Notes: generated by a model not told the origin, from the sequence alone. Positions 34,028 through 43,640 are shown, counted from the stretch's first letter. The stretch: 64,000 nt of DNA from Porifericola rhodea (GCF_030506305.1 NZ_CP119421.1:2085501-2149500); one strand, 5' to 3'. A program made the numbers and translations.

Positions 34028-36859
34028 TTGACTTATTTAAAATACGCATGTAGCCTGTCATTATTATTCATCAGCTTGGCTGATCTCTTTGCTCAGGAAG
34101 GCGAAAGACCCTTTCAGAACGATACGACTGGGGTGTTATCTCCTTCCTTATCAGATACTTTGGCTTCAGATACTATCCCCTTAGATACACTGCCAACTAG
34201 CGATACAACCACTGTGGCTGTTGATAGTTCCCAGGCGCAGGGAGATATTAAAACAACCATAGACTATAGTGCCCAGGACTCTATCTACTTTGACGTAGTT
34301 AACAGGAAAATTTACCTGTATGGTGATGCCAAAATAGATTATGGTGAAGTAAAACTAGAGGCAGCCTATGTAGAGTTAGATTGGGTCAACAACATGCTTA
34401 CCGCCAAAGGTATGCCAGACTCGACCGGAAAAGTGGTAGGGCAGCCTCTTTTTACAGAAGGGGCGGAAGAGTACCAAACAGAAACGATTAGGTACAATTT
34501 TAAGACTCGTAAGGCCTATATAAAAGGAGTGCTTACCCGCCCTCAGGAGGCAGAAGGTTATGTATACGGAGAGAGTGTAAAGAAAAACGAAAACGACGAG
34601 GTATTTATAAATAAGGGTTGGTACACACCATGTGACTGTGAACCAGGCGAAACACCGGATCTTTATATTAAATCCAGAAAGATGAAGGTAGTTCCGGGAG
34701 AGTTGGTAGTATCTGGCCCCTTTAACCTGGTGATTACCGATATTCCGACTCCTTTAGGGTTGCCCTTTGGTATTTTTCCCATGCCTCGTCGCGAGAATTC
34801 AGGTATTATCATTCCTACCTATGGGGAAGAGAGGCGCAGAGGATTTTTTCTGAAGAATGGGGGCTACTATTTTGATATCAACGATTATGTAAATCTGACC
34901 CTTCTGGGTGATATCTATTCCAGAGGAAGTTATGGCTTTTCTATTATTTCTGATTATCGTAAGCGCTACGCCTATAATGGAGGGCTCAATTTTCAGTATA
35001 ACCGCCAACTTTTAGACCCTGATGGGGCTGAGAAAGAAGAAGCCAACGATTTTCGTCTTACCTTCAGGCATACTCCACAATCAAGGGGTAATAGCCGGTT
35101 CTCTGCTTCAGTCAATATTGCTACCAGCTCTTATATTCAGAACAACCCTACGACAAATGTAGAGAGCAACCTACGGACCACCTTAAGCTCTACGGTTTCC
35201 TATTCTACATCATTCCGCAATACACCTTTTAATATGGCAATGAGCTTCCGTCATAATCAGAATTTATTGACTGAGGTGTTCAACGTAATTTTGCCGGAAG
35301 TATCCTTAAACATGAACAGGGTATACCCTTTTAAAAATATTGTAACTTCCAGAAGTAACTGGCTTGCTAAAGTGAATGTGGGGTACCGTATGTCGGCCAG
35401 AAACCAGTTTACTAACGAACGGGTAAGTACCCCCAGTGGTTTGTCTACAGATATTATCGCCAACCGGGATCCGCTGGCAGATAGTGTGCTTGCTATTAAC
35501 GGAGATAATTTGTCTGCGATTCTGGATCGTACGCAAACGGGTGTGGAGCACTCTATACCTATTTCTACCTCTTTTAATGTTTTTAACTACTTTACTGTTT
35601 CTCCCTCTTTTAACTATGAGGAGCTTTGGTATCTGAAAGAGCTAGATTATGATGATGAAAGCATTCCTGGTAAAGTGATTGTGAACGAAAGAAATGGCTT
35701 TTCGCGAGCTTCTTCCTGGAATACAAGCCTTGGGGTAAATACCCGGTTTTACGGTTTATTTAATATCGGTGGTGAGAAAATACAGGCCATACGACATACC
35801 GTGATTCCTTCGGTCAGTTTAAGTTATCGTCCTGACTTTTCTGAAGAAAGCTATGGCTACTATCAAAGAGTAAGGCTGGACGATGAGGTACTAATAGACC
35901 CCAATACTGGCTATGACCGTAACGAAAAGCTTATATCTATTTACGATGGCTTTATTTATGGCGCTCCTTCCCCTGGCAAGAGTGGTTCGGTAGGTTTCTC
36001 TCTGAACAATAACCTGGAGATGAAAGTAAGGAATGACAAAGACACGACCGAGAATGCAAAAGCTACTCGTAAAATACCAATTTTTGAGAGTTTGTCATTA
36101 AGTACAAGCTATAACCTAATGGCAGACTCGTTTAAGCTGGCTCCCTTAAATATATCGGGTCGTACTCGCTTGTTTGATAACAAGGTTAACATCAATGCAT
36201 CCATGTCAATGGATCCCTACTCTTATGTAAAAGATAATTTTGAACCTTTTGATACCGTGGGCACACAAGGTACTTCAAGCTTTAAGGTTTATGAGAACTT
36301 TACCAGGGTAGATCGGTACGCCTGGGTACCTTCTGACGAAAACGACGGGTTTAAACTTGGTACTATTACACGAGCCAGCTTGGCACTGAGTACTAATTTT
36401 CAACCCAAGAAAAAGAAAGGGAAAGACGCAGACACAAAAACAGAGAATGCGGATGTCACAGAAGAAGAATTGGCCTATATCAATCAGAACAGAAGCGACT
36501 ATGTGGATTTTGATATTCCCTGGAGCATACGACTGCGCTATAATCTAAGTTATACCAATGACCCAAGGCGTAGGCAGATTGCTGGCGAAGAAGATAAAGT
36601 AAGGCAGTCAGTTATGTTCTCTGGGGATGTTAGCGTAGCCCCCAAATGGAAGGTGCAGTTTAGCTCAGGCTATGATTTTGTCAATGAAGAGATTACCCAA
36701 ACCAGTATAGACGTATTCCGTGATCTGGGCTGCTTTGATTTCCAGTTTAACTGGGTGCCTTTTGGTAGGTTTACATCTTATCACGTGCAGGTCAATGTTA
36801 AATCAGCAATGCTAAGTGACCTGAAACTTCAGAGGAGAAGAGCCTGGCAGGATTTCTAG
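34028..36859 (+). CDS. lptD: LPS-assembly protein LptD (OstA) family
   Basis: A TTG start gives 943 residues with a signal peptide (MTYLKYACSLSLLFISLADL); no in-frame ATG precedes the mature part. After a Ser/Thr/Asp-rich stretch, an OstA-like beta-jellyroll covers about 75-190 (FDVVNRKIYLYGDAKIDYGE, VKLEAAYVELDWVNNMLTAK) followed by the large LptD barrel: PFGIFPMPRRENSGIIIPTY near 255 and many amphipathic strands to the C-terminus. It inserts lipopolysaccharide at the outer leaflet. The 3' end overlaps convergent nuoJ by 4 bp. Confidence 0.92.
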   Translation: MTYLKYACSLSLLFISLADLFAQEGERPFQNDTTGVLSPSLSDTLASDTIPLDTLPTSDTTTVAVDSSQAQGDIKTTIDYSAQDSIYFDVVNRKIYLYGDAKIDYGEVKLEAAYVELDWVNNMLTAKGMPDSTGKVVGQPLFTEGAEEYQTETIRYNFKTRKAYIKGVLTRPQEAEGYVYGESVKKNENDEVFINKGWYTPCDCEPGETPDLYIKSRKMKVVPGELVVSGPFNLVITDIPTPLGLPFGIFPMPRRENSGIIIPTYGEERRRGFFLKNGGYYFDINDYVNLTLLGDIYSRGSYGFSIISDYRKRYAYNGGLNFQYNRQLLDPDGAEKEEANDFRLTFRHTPQSRGNSRFSASVNIATSSYIQNNPTTNVESNLRTTLSSTVSYSTSFRNTPFNMAMSFRHNQNLLTEVFNVILPEVSLNMNRVYPFKNIVTSRSNWLAKVNVGYRMSARNQFTNERVSTPSGLSTDIIANRDPLADSVLAINGDNLSAILDRTQTGVEHSIPISTSFNVFNYFTVSPSFNYEELWYLKELDYDDESIPGKVIVNERNGFSRASSWNTSLGVNTRFYGLFNIGGEKIQAIRHTVIPSVSLSYRPDFSEESYGYYQRVRLDDEVLIDPNTGYDRNEKLISIYDGFIYGAPSPGKSGSVGFSLNNNLEMKVRNDKDTTENAKATRKIPIFESLSLSTSYNLMADSFKLAPLNISGRTRLFDNKVNINASMSMDPYSYVKDNFEPFDTVGTQGTSSFKVYENFTRVDRYAWVPSDENDGFKLGTITRASLALSTNFQPKKKKGKDADTKTENADVTEEELAYINQNRSDYVDFDIPWSIRLRYNLSYTNDPRRRQIAGEEDKVRQSVMFSGDVSVAPKWKVQFSSGYDFVNEEITQTSIDVFRDLGCFDFQFNWVPFGRFTSYHVQVNVKSAMLSDLKLQRRRAWQDF

Positions 36860-37380
36860 TCCAGCTGCCGTTTGGCTATAAATGCCGCTCCAATTAGAGC
36901 GAGCAGTAGTAGAATACCAGCTAGCTCAAAAGCCAGCACATAGTCTGTCATCAGAAGAACGCCGAGCTGTTTAACAGTAGAGCTTTCTACCAGTCCCTTG
37001 GTAGACTGGGCCTCCTTTATCCATGCCAAAGACTGAAAATTTACCTGAAGTATAGCAAAACTTAACAGACCAAATAGCGACAAACCTATAATAGCTCCCC
37101 AAAACTGATGCTGCCCTTGGGTTAACACTGCCTGACCAGAAATTTTATTGGTAAGCATAACACCAAAAATCATAAGCACCAGTATCCCGCCCACATATAC
37201 CATCACCTGGGTAATAGCCAGAAAGTCTGCGCCTGAAAAAATGTATACGGCTGCTACCCCTAAAAAACTGATGATTAGCAAAAAAGCAGCATACAATACA
37301 TTACGGGTAAAAAGGATCATAGCCGCACTTAGTATTGCAAAACCAGCGAAAATATAGAAAATAATATGGGTGGGGCTCAT
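36856..37380 (-). CDS. nuoJ: NADH-quinone oxidoreductase subunit J
   Basis: Encodes 174 residues with five membrane helices. Family pattern: FYIFAGFAILSAAMILFTRN at the start, YAAFLLIISFLGVAAVYIFS near 30-49 (the conserved Y and the pi-bulge region), then QVMVYVGGILVLMIFGVMLT near 57-76. NuoJ is part of the proton-pumping arm of complex I. It starts 3 bp after nuoI ends, but no nuoK follows: the next gene is convergent lptD. Confidence 0.95.
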   Translation of the reverse strand: MSPTHIIFYIFAGFAILSAAMILFTRNVLYAAFLLIISFLGVAAVYIFSGADFLAITQVMVYVGGILVLMIFGVMLTNKISGQAVLTQGQHQFWGAIIGLSLFGLLSFAILQVNFQSLAWIKEAQSTKGLVESSTVKQLGVLLMTDYVLAFELAGILLLLALIGAAFIAKRQLD

Positions 37381-37383
37381 AGC

Positions 37384-38205
37384 TTAATCCTCGGGGTTAG
37401 TGCCGTCAGCTTTGTTTTGCTGTTCTTTTTTCTTTTTGTCATCCATAAGTTTTTTAGCCATTTCCTGAGGATCACCCCCAGAGGTTTTAGGCTTAATTTT
37501 TGGCTTCATCATTCCCGCTTTAGGTTTGTAAGCAGGTTTAGGCTTAACTCCTCCTACTTTTGGCTTCATGCTGGGTTTGGCAGAAGATGCTGTGCCACTG
37601 GCGTCTTTTTTGGCAGCAGCTTCAGCCTTAGCTTTTTCTTTCTTCTTCATAAACTCATCCAACTCCTTTTTCTTTTCTAAAATCTCCAGTGGAGTCATGT
37701 TAGAAAATGAGAAGTTATGATCATCTACATCAAACTCGCTAAAGTCATAGTCTTTGGTCATGGTGAGACACTCCGTTGGGCATACAGTTGTGCATAAGCC
37801 ACAAAAGCAGCATTTGCCCATATCAATATCAAACTTGGCAGGGTATAGGCGTTTAGAGGAGCCATCTGAGGTTTTTCCTATTTCTTCTACAGAGCGTACA
37901 GCCTCAATTTCAATACAGTTAACGGGGCAAATTTTGGCACATTTGTCACACACAATGCAGTCTTCAATTTCATTGTGTAGCTTGTAGCGACCATTGTCTG
38001 GTACAGGAATTTTTTCGCTGGGGTACTGTAGCGTAACAATCCCGGTATTCTGCTCAAAATATTTTTCGTTTTCAATACCTATCGGTTGGCGATGGTTTTT
38101 GGCGTCCAGCAAATGACGGAAAGAGAGTTTTAAGCCACCTAGCATAGAGCTTATGCCTTCTTTAATATTACCCCAATATGTATTGTTAGCACCTTGTCCT
38201 TGCAT
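37384..38205 (-). CDS. nuoI: NADH-quinone oxidoreductase subunit I with a long basic tail
   Basis: Encodes 273 residues, about 90 more than usual. Two 4Fe-4S motifs are intact: CIVCDKCAKIC with C97 after it (C83, C86, C89, C93) and CCFCGLCTTVC (C132, C135, C138, C142). NuoI carries clusters N6a and N6b in the electron path to quinone. The extra C-terminus (about 185-273) is rich in Lys, Ala and Pro (repeats such as KPKVGGVKPKPAYKPKAG) and is probably disordered. The gene heads a two-gene nuoI-nuoJ unit. Confidence 0.95.
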   Translation of the reverse strand: MQGQGANNTYWGNIKEGISSMLGGLKLSFRHLLDAKNHRQPIGIENEKYFEQNTGIVTLQYPSEKIPVPDNGRYKLHNEIEDCIVCDKCAKICPVNCIEIEAVRSVEEIGKTSDGSSKRLYPAKFDIDMGKCCFCGLCTTVCPTECLTMTKDYDFSEFDVDDHNFSFSNMTPLEILEKKKELDEFMKKKEKAKAEAAAKKDASGTASSAKPSMKPKVGGVKPKPAYKPKAGMMKPKIKPKTSGGDPQEMAKKLMDDKKKKEQQNKADGTNPED

Positions 38206-38299
38206 ACAAAAAAGTTCTGCTAGTTCAAATTTGACGATGTGAAAGTAAGAGGAACCTCAGTAAATAACAATATTAGGCATGAAGCTCGGCAATACAAAA

Positions 38300-40102
38300 T
38301 CAGCTATAGGTCTTAGCCTGCTTTTCAGCTTCGTCTGCCTGCATCTGTTTGTCGTACAAAGTTTTGTATACCCCGCCTTTTTCCAGTAAAGACTCATTGG
38401 TACCTTCTTCAACAATTCTGCCGTCATCCAGTACCACTATTTTATCAGCAAGTTTAGCGGATGAAACACGGTGAGAGATAATAATGGTTGTTCTGCCTTG
38501 CATAATCTCTTTAAGGCTAGTAAGAATAGTATTTTCTGTCTTGGTATCTACCGCAGATAAGCAGTCGTCCAGTATTAAAATTTTAGGGTCACGGGCAATC
38601 GCTCTTGCTATTGACACTCTTTGCTTTTGTCCGCCGGAGAGGGTAATTCCTCTTTCACCTAATTTGGTAGCTAGCCCATCGGGAAAATCGTCAATGGTAT
38701 TTCTAAGATCAGCATGATTGGTAGCTTCCTGTACCTCCTGATCTCCAATGTTTACTGAGCCAAAAGCGATATTGTTGTAAATAGTGTCTGAGAAGAGGAA
38801 TACATCTTGCGGAACATAACCAATCTGGCTACGGAGCGTCTGTAAATCAAAATTACGGATGTTGGTACCATCAATTTTAACTTCTCCCTCTTCTACATCG
38901 TACATACGCGGTATAATGTTGGCAATAGTACTTTTACCAGAGCCGGTAGTACCGATAATGGCAATGGACTGGCCAGACTTAACATCAAAAGAAATTTGGT
39001 TAAGTGCCCGTATGCCAGAGTCAGGGTATACGAAAGAAACATTTTCAAGGGAAACATCTCCCTTAATTTCTTGCTTCTGTTCTCCAGAGATAATATCGTT
39101 TTTAATATTCAAAAACTCATTAATCCGCTTTTGAGAAGCTGCCGCTCGCTGAATAATGCTGGTAATCCAGCCCAGAGAAGTAACGGGCCAGGTTAGCATA
39201 TTTACATAAATAATAAACTCAGCGATAACTCCTGGAGAAATAGCCCCTTTAATCACTTCAGCCCCGCCTATAAATACAGTAATTACGGAGCTAAGGCCGA
39301 TGAGTGCTACAATGAGCGGAATGAAAAGAGCGTTAACAAACGCCAGACGTATAGACTTATCTTTGTAGTCATTGCTGGCTTCTATAAACTTTTCTGAAGA
39401 ATCTTTTTCTCTGACAAAAGATTTAATCACTCTTATTCCTGAAAAAGCCTCCTGCACGTAAGTAGAAAGCCCCGAAAGACTTTGCTGTATCTCTTCGGAG
39501 CGGCGGTTAATAATATTGTTGACATAATATATACTCAATGAAAGTATAGGAAGAGGAATAAGAGTATATAAAGTCAGGCGCACATTAACAGAGAACATGT
39601 ACGGGATCAGAATGGCAAAGAGGGTAAACAAGTTAAGCCCATACATAATACCCGGCCCAAGGTACATTCTTACCTTAGACACATCTTCTGAGATACGCGC
39701 CATAAGGTCGCCGGTATTATTTCTACGGTAGAAGCTGGTAGGCAATGATTGATAATGATCATATACCTCGTTTTTGAGGTCAAATTCAATCAGACGAGAG
39801 ACCACAATAACGGTCTGCCTGGTAAGAAAGGTAAATAGACCTTTAAGCAGGGCCATAAGAAGTATGGCTGCGCCGTATATAAAAATACTACCTGCAAAGA
39901 TTTGATAGATAAGGTCCTGTAGTTCCAGTCCATCATATATCCTGAATAGCGCAATGTTCTCTTCTACCAGATTTATCGCTCTCCTGACGATCTGAGCAGG
40001 AATAATTGCAAATACATTGGATATGATAATGAAGAGTAAGCCCAGTAAAAGCCTGTACTTATACTTGAGCAGATACTTATTTAAGTAGCTAAGTTCTTTC
40101 AC
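38300..40102 (-). CDS. MsbA-like ABC exporter (fused permease and ATPase)
   Basis: GTG at 40102 gives 600 residues beginning MKELSYLNKYLLKYKYRLLL, as is usual for Bacteroidota homologues; a TTG at 40129 would add nine. Six membrane helices cover about 10-310. The ATPase domain has Walker A GTTGSGKST, Q-loop IGYVPQDVF, signature LSGGQKQRVSIARA, Walker B ILILDDCLSAVD (the Glu-position residue is Cys) and the H-loop IISHRVS. It likely exports lipid or glycolipid as a homodimer. Walker B with Asp-Asp-Cys in place of Asp-Glu is notable. Confidence 0.92.
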   Translation of the reverse strand: MKELSYLNKYLLKYKYRLLLGLLFIIISNVFAIIPAQIVRRAINLVEENIALFRIYDGLELQDLIYQIFAGSIFIYGAAILLMALLKGLFTFLTRQTVIVVSRLIEFDLKNEVYDHYQSLPTSFYRRNNTGDLMARISEDVSKVRMYLGPGIMYGLNLFTLFAILIPYMFSVNVRLTLYTLIPLPILSLSIYYVNNIINRRSEEIQQSLSGLSTYVQEAFSGIRVIKSFVREKDSSEKFIEASNDYKDKSIRLAFVNALFIPLIVALIGLSSVITVFIGGAEVIKGAISPGVIAEFIIYVNMLTWPVTSLGWITSIIQRAAASQKRINEFLNIKNDIISGEQKQEIKGDVSLENVSFVYPDSGIRALNQISFDVKSGQSIAIIGTTGSGKSTIANIIPRMYDVEEGEVKIDGTNIRNFDLQTLRSQIGYVPQDVFLFSDTIYNNIAFGSVNIGDQEVQEATNHADLRNTIDDFPDGLATKLGERGITLSGGQKQRVSIARAIARDPKILILDDCLSAVDTKTENTILTSLKEIMQGRTTIIISHRVSSAKLADKIVVLDDGRIVEEGTNESLLEKGGVYKTLYDKQMQADEAEKQAKTYS

Positions 40103-40154
40103 TTTTTGTTTCAACGGTTTCCTTAACAAATGGTTCTTTCAACCTTTTTGTTAA

Positions 40155-40186
40155 TTGGTATACTTCTGAAAAAAAATCTACTTTTG
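40155..40186 (+). promoter_or_regulatory. Promoter of the amino-acid dehydrogenase gene
   Basis: TTG (40155-40157), a 21-bp spacer and TACTTTTG (40179-40186, exact TAnnTTTG) give a leader of about 65 nt to the ATG at 40258. Confidence 0.6.
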
Positions 40187-40257
40187 TACAGCTTTACAGC
40201 TAAGTAGTGGAATAGACGCACAAAAAGCAGCCACTATACAAGTAGAGTGCAAAAATA

Positions 40258-41376
40258 ATGAAAGTAAATACAGTAGAAAGTTTGTCGGGTAGTACAGAAG
40301 AAAAAGGAATGAACACATTTGATATTATGGCTAAGTACGGCCATGAGCAAATCGTTCAGTGTTATGATGAGGCCACTGGCCTAAAGGCAATAATAGGAAT
40401 ACACTCTACCGTTTTGGGGCCGGCAATGGGAGGTACTCGTATGTGGAACTATGCGAGTGATGAAGAAGGAATACTAGATGTACTTCGGTTATCCCGGGGT
40501 ATGACTTATAAGTCTGCCATCTCTGGGCTCAATATAGGTGGCGGTAAAGCTGTGTTAATTGGTGATCCTAAAAAACTGAAGTCTGAGACGTATCTAAGGC
40601 GTTTTGGTAAATTTATTGAAAGCCTGAACGGAAAGTATGTAACTGCTGGAGATGTTAATATCAGCACCAGAGATCTGGAGTACATACGTATGGAAACTTC
40701 GCACGTAACAGGCTTACCTGAAGCTCTGGGAGGAGGAGGATCTTCTTCGCTCATTACGGCTTTTGGTGTATATATGGGTATTAAGGCAGCTGCCAAACAA
40801 GCTTTTGGTACAGATAGCCTGGAAGGTAGAAAAGTAATGCTTCAGGGGGTAGGAGCCGTAGGTATGCGTCTTTTGCAGTATCTGGTAGAAGAAAAAAGTG
40901 ATGTCTTTGTATCAGATATAGAAGAAGATAGGCTGCAATACGCCTCCCGAGAGTACGGGGCTCATGTAGTTAGTCCTGAGCAGATATTTGATATAGAGTC
41001 AGATATATATGCTCCATGCGCTTTAGGAGCTACCCTGAATGACTATAGTATACCTAAACTCAAGTGTACAGCTATTGCCGGAGGAGCTAATAACCAACTG
41101 GAAGATGAAGAAAAACACGGGCAAATGCTGATGGATAAAGGGATTATATACGCTCCTGACTTTTTGGTAAATGCCGGAGGAATTATGGCAGTAGCGGCTG
41201 AGTACATGGGAGAGTTTAATAAAGAATACCTTTATCAAAAGGCGGAAGGTATTTATGATAAATGCCTGGAAGTACTCAAAAAAGCAAAAGTACAGCAACA
41301 AAATGCTCAGTTAATGGCAATAGAAGTGGCCGAAGCCAGAATTTCTGCTATCGGGCAGCTACACCGTAGCCTGTAA
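40258..41376 (+). CDS. Glu/Leu/Phe/Val dehydrogenase (leucine dehydrogenase type)
   Basis: Encodes 372 residues, the length of leucine/valine dehydrogenases rather than of hexameric glutamate dehydrogenase (about 450). Visible motifs: GPAMGGTRMWNY near 54-65, the catalytic-lysine loop SAISGLNIGGGKAVLIGDPK near 86-105, TAGDVNIST, and the NAD-binding VMLQGVGAVGMRLLQYL near 200-216. It reversibly deaminates branched-chain amino acids with NAD. It is transcribed from its own promoter and is not clearly in an operon with nusB 90 bp downstream. Confidence 0.92.
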   Translation: MKVNTVESLSGSTEEKGMNTFDIMAKYGHEQIVQCYDEATGLKAIIGIHSTVLGPAMGGTRMWNYASDEEGILDVLRLSRGMTYKSAISGLNIGGGKAVLIGDPKKLKSETYLRRFGKFIESLNGKYVTAGDVNISTRDLEYIRMETSHVTGLPEALGGGGSSSLITAFGVYMGIKAAAKQAFGTDSLEGRKVMLQGVGAVGMRLLQYLVEEKSDVFVSDIEEDRLQYASREYGAHVVSPEQIFDIESDIYAPCALGATLNDYSIPKLKCTAIAGGANNQLEDEEKHGQMLMDKGIIYAPDFLVNAGGIMAVAAEYMGEFNKEYLYQKAEGIYDKCLEVLKKAKVQQQNAQLMAIEVAEARISAIGQLHRSL

Positions 41377-41465
41377 GTGCTAGGTTAAACTTTTTTAGAA
41401 AAGGTAAATTTTTTGCTGTAGATCAGTGTTACTAGTCAGCTACTCGCGTATTATCAAATAAAGAC

Positions 41466-42626
41466 ATGCTAAACAGAAGAATATTAAGAGCCAAGGCGAT
41501 GCAACATGTATATGCCTATAAACAATGCCAGAGATCAAACTATGAGCTGGCATTTCAACATATACAAGACGCTTATCAGCCAGACCTTAACTCTATGGAG
41601 GTGCAGGATAAACATCAACTTGCTGCTGAGAGTAAACTGGCAGCAGAGCTGCTGGAAGATTATTTTGGGCATAAGCCTATGCGCGAAGCAGATGACAAGC
41701 ATCGCAAGGTGGCCGAAGAAGCCGTACGTCTGTATGAAAGGCAGTGTAGCAAAGATGAGTCTTTTCTGCTTAATCAGATGTTGAGCTCCACCGAAAGAAT
41801 TGCCGATCATTATCTGTTGTTTTTGTTGCTTCTAGTGGAGCTGGCAGAAGAGTCGCACCGTGACCAGCAAAAACCATCTTACTCCGCTAGACCTCAGGTA
41901 GAAGTGCACACCAACTTTTACCTAAACAAAGTAATACAGGCAATACGTGATAGCGAAGAGCTTCAGCGAGAAGCCGAACAGAGAAAGCTCAACTGGAATG
42001 AGCACGTGGTGGAAATCAGACAGTGGTACAAAAACAGTGTAAAGACTGACGAGGAGTTTAAGAAGTACCAAATGTCGGAACAGCCGGGCTTAGAAGAAGA
42101 CATTAAGATCGTTCGTTATATCTTTAACAACATCATACTAAAAAGTGAACCGATTGCTAATGTATTTGAAGAGAATGATATTAACTGGGCAGAGAATAGT
42201 AAGGCAATCAAGAGCATGGTTAATAAAACTGTAAAATCTTTAGATGAAGATTCTGGAGAAATAGAGATTGTGGAGCTTACACCTAACTGGGAAGAAGACC
42301 GTGAGTTTTTGAGAGATCTTTATAAACTGACTATAAAAAATGATCTGGAGTATGAAACACTGATTAAGGAAAAGTCTAAAAACTGGTCGGTAGAGCGAAT
42401 CGCGAGCCTGGATAGCATTGTAATAAAAATGGCGATAGCCGAAATGCTGAATTTTAGCAGTATTCCAGTGAAGGTCACCATTAACGAGTATATTGACTTG
42501 TCAAAGAACTACAGCACCCATAAGAGTAAGCAGTTTGTCAATGGTATGCTGGACGTAATCGCCCAGGAACTTCAGGACCGAAACATGATCCGAAAAAGCG
42601 GAAGAGGGCTTATTGACAATCAGTAG
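41466..42626 (+). CDS. nusB: Transcription antitermination factor NusB, long Bacteroidota form
   Basis: Encodes 386 residues against about 140 for E. coli NusB. The start MLNRRILRAKAMQHVYAYKQ keeps the NusB RNA-binding arginine motif, and the C-terminal third carries the NusB helical domain: SKNWSVERIASLDSIVIKMA, then AEMLNFSSIPVKVTINEYID followed by LSKNYSTHKSKQFVNGMLDV. An insert of about 240 helical residues lies between. NusB with S10 promotes rRNA transcription antitermination. It heads the cluster with ytxH, DUF1573, yajC, ybbR and coaE. Confidence 0.93.
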   Translation: MLNRRILRAKAMQHVYAYKQCQRSNYELAFQHIQDAYQPDLNSMEVQDKHQLAAESKLAAELLEDYFGHKPMREADDKHRKVAEEAVRLYERQCSKDESFLLNQMLSSTERIADHYLLFLLLLVELAEESHRDQQKPSYSARPQVEVHTNFYLNKVIQAIRDSEELQREAEQRKLNWNEHVVEIRQWYKNSVKTDEEFKKYQMSEQPGLEEDIKIVRYIFNNIILKSEPIANVFEENDINWAENSKAIKSMVNKTVKSLDEDSGEIEIVELTPNWEEDREFLRDLYKLTIKNDLEYETLIKEKSKNWSVERIASLDSIVIKMAIAEMLNFSSIPVKVTINEYIDLSKNYSTHKSKQFVNGMLDVIAQELQDRNMIRKSGRGLIDNQ

Positions 42627-42703
42627 GTAATATTTCAGAGGCATTAGCGTATTAATACCATTATATTCGTTAGCAAGGATGAAAAGTCCTTTGTACTTTT
42701 ATG

Positions 42704-42711
42704 TAAATTTG
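42704..42711 (+). promoter_or_regulatory. -7 box upstream of the YtxH gene
   Basis: TAAATTTG matches TAnnTTTG, 27 bp before ATG 42738. It could give a second start inside the nusB cluster. Confidence 0.45.
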
Positions 42712-42737
42712 AATTTATAAGGTTAAATAGAATAATT

Positions 42738-43034
42738 ATGAGCAAAACGGGTAGTAGTTTGTTGGTATTTTTTTCCGGTTTGCTAGCCGGAGCTGTAGCG
42801 GGTATTTTGTATGCGCCTGATTCAGGTATCAATACTCGTGACAGAGTAACCTTCAGACTAGAAAAATACAAAGGTAAATTGGAGGAACTGTTATCTGACC
42901 TTGTTCGTTCTAAGGAACAGCTTCCAGATAGTGTGGCTAAGTCAGACGGAGAGCGTGTAATTAACGATGCCAGAGAGAAAGCCAAGCAACTCCTTGATGA
43001 TGTAGATAATCTGTTAGATCAAATCAAAAAATAA
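42738..43034 (+). CDS. YtxH domain protein
   Basis: Encodes 98 residues. An N-terminal hydrophobic segment with small residues (LLVFFSGLLAGAVAGILYAP) matches the YtxH pattern GxxxGxxxGxLxAP, followed by DSGINTRDRV and a long charged helix. Members are small membrane-associated stress-type proteins of unknown mechanism. It lies between nusB and the DUF1573 lipoprotein gene. Confidence 0.85.
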   Translation: MSKTGSSLLVFFSGLLAGAVAGILYAPDSGINTRDRVTFRLEKYKGKLEELLSDLVRSKEQLPDSVAKSDGERVINDAREKAKQLLDDVDNLLDQIKK

Positions 43035-43079
43035 TACTTAATAAGTATTAATTCTGTTTTATTAATAAATACAAGCACA

Positions 43080-43640
43080 ATGAAAAGGTTGAATATTGGC
43101 ATATTAGCTTTCTTTTCTGCAGGCGTATTGCTTTCTTCATGTGATAACGCAGCACTGGAAGACAAAGTAGCAGACCTTGAAAGAAGAGTAGCAGACTTGG
43201 AAGCAAAAGCTCCTGCATCAAAATCGGCAGCGCTTACTTCTCAAATCAGTCAAACCGAGACTAGTACTACTAGTGCTCCTACTGGCGAAGTGCCTAAGTT
43301 TGATTTTGAGGAAAGCTCTTATGACTTTGGCTCAATTACCGAAGGTGATGTTGTAGAACATACTTTTAAATTTACTAATACGGGCGAAGCTCCATTGGTT
43401 ATTCAAAGTGCTTCAGCATCTTGCGGTTGTACTGTACCTAGCTATCCTCGTCAGCCAGTAGCACCAGGAGAAACTGGTGAAATTCAGGTGAAGTTTAATA
43501 GTGCTAACAAGCCGGGTATTCAGAACAAAACAGTAAGTATTACTGCTAATACTGATCCTACAATCACCAGACTGACGATCAAAAGTAACGTAATGCCAAA
43601 AAAAGATAACGGAGAGGCAGCAGGACCTGTCAGAAAATAG
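43080..43640 (+). CDS. DUF1573 lipoprotein with coiled coil
   Basis: Encodes 186 residues. The signal peptide ends in the lipobox LLSSC (C21). Residues 25-45 form a short heptad coil (ALEDKVADLERRVADLEAKA). The DUF1573 beta-sandwich follows at about 75-185: YDFGSITEGDVVEHTFKFTN, LVIQSASASCGCTVPSYPRQ with a conserved CGC, then PVAPGETGEIQVKFNS. Such proteins are abundant Bacteroidota lipoproteins of unknown function. It is 19 bp before yajC, so it may support envelope biogenesis. Confidence 0.9.
   Translation: MKRLNIGILAFFSAGVLLSSCDNAALEDKVADLERRVADLEAKAPASKSAALTSQISQTETSTTSAPTGEVPKFDFEESSYDFGSITEGDVVEHTFKFTNTGEAPLVIQSASASCGCTVPSYPRQPVAPGETGEIQVKFNSANKPGIQNKTVSITANTDPTITRLTIKSNVMPKKDNGEAAGPVRK

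Noticed and set aside
43080-43640. Possible signal that the DUF1573 protein is a murein lipoprotein (Lpp)
   Set aside because: The short heptad coil resembles Lpp, but the CGC-containing beta-sandwich defines DUF1573 and there is no C-terminal Lys.
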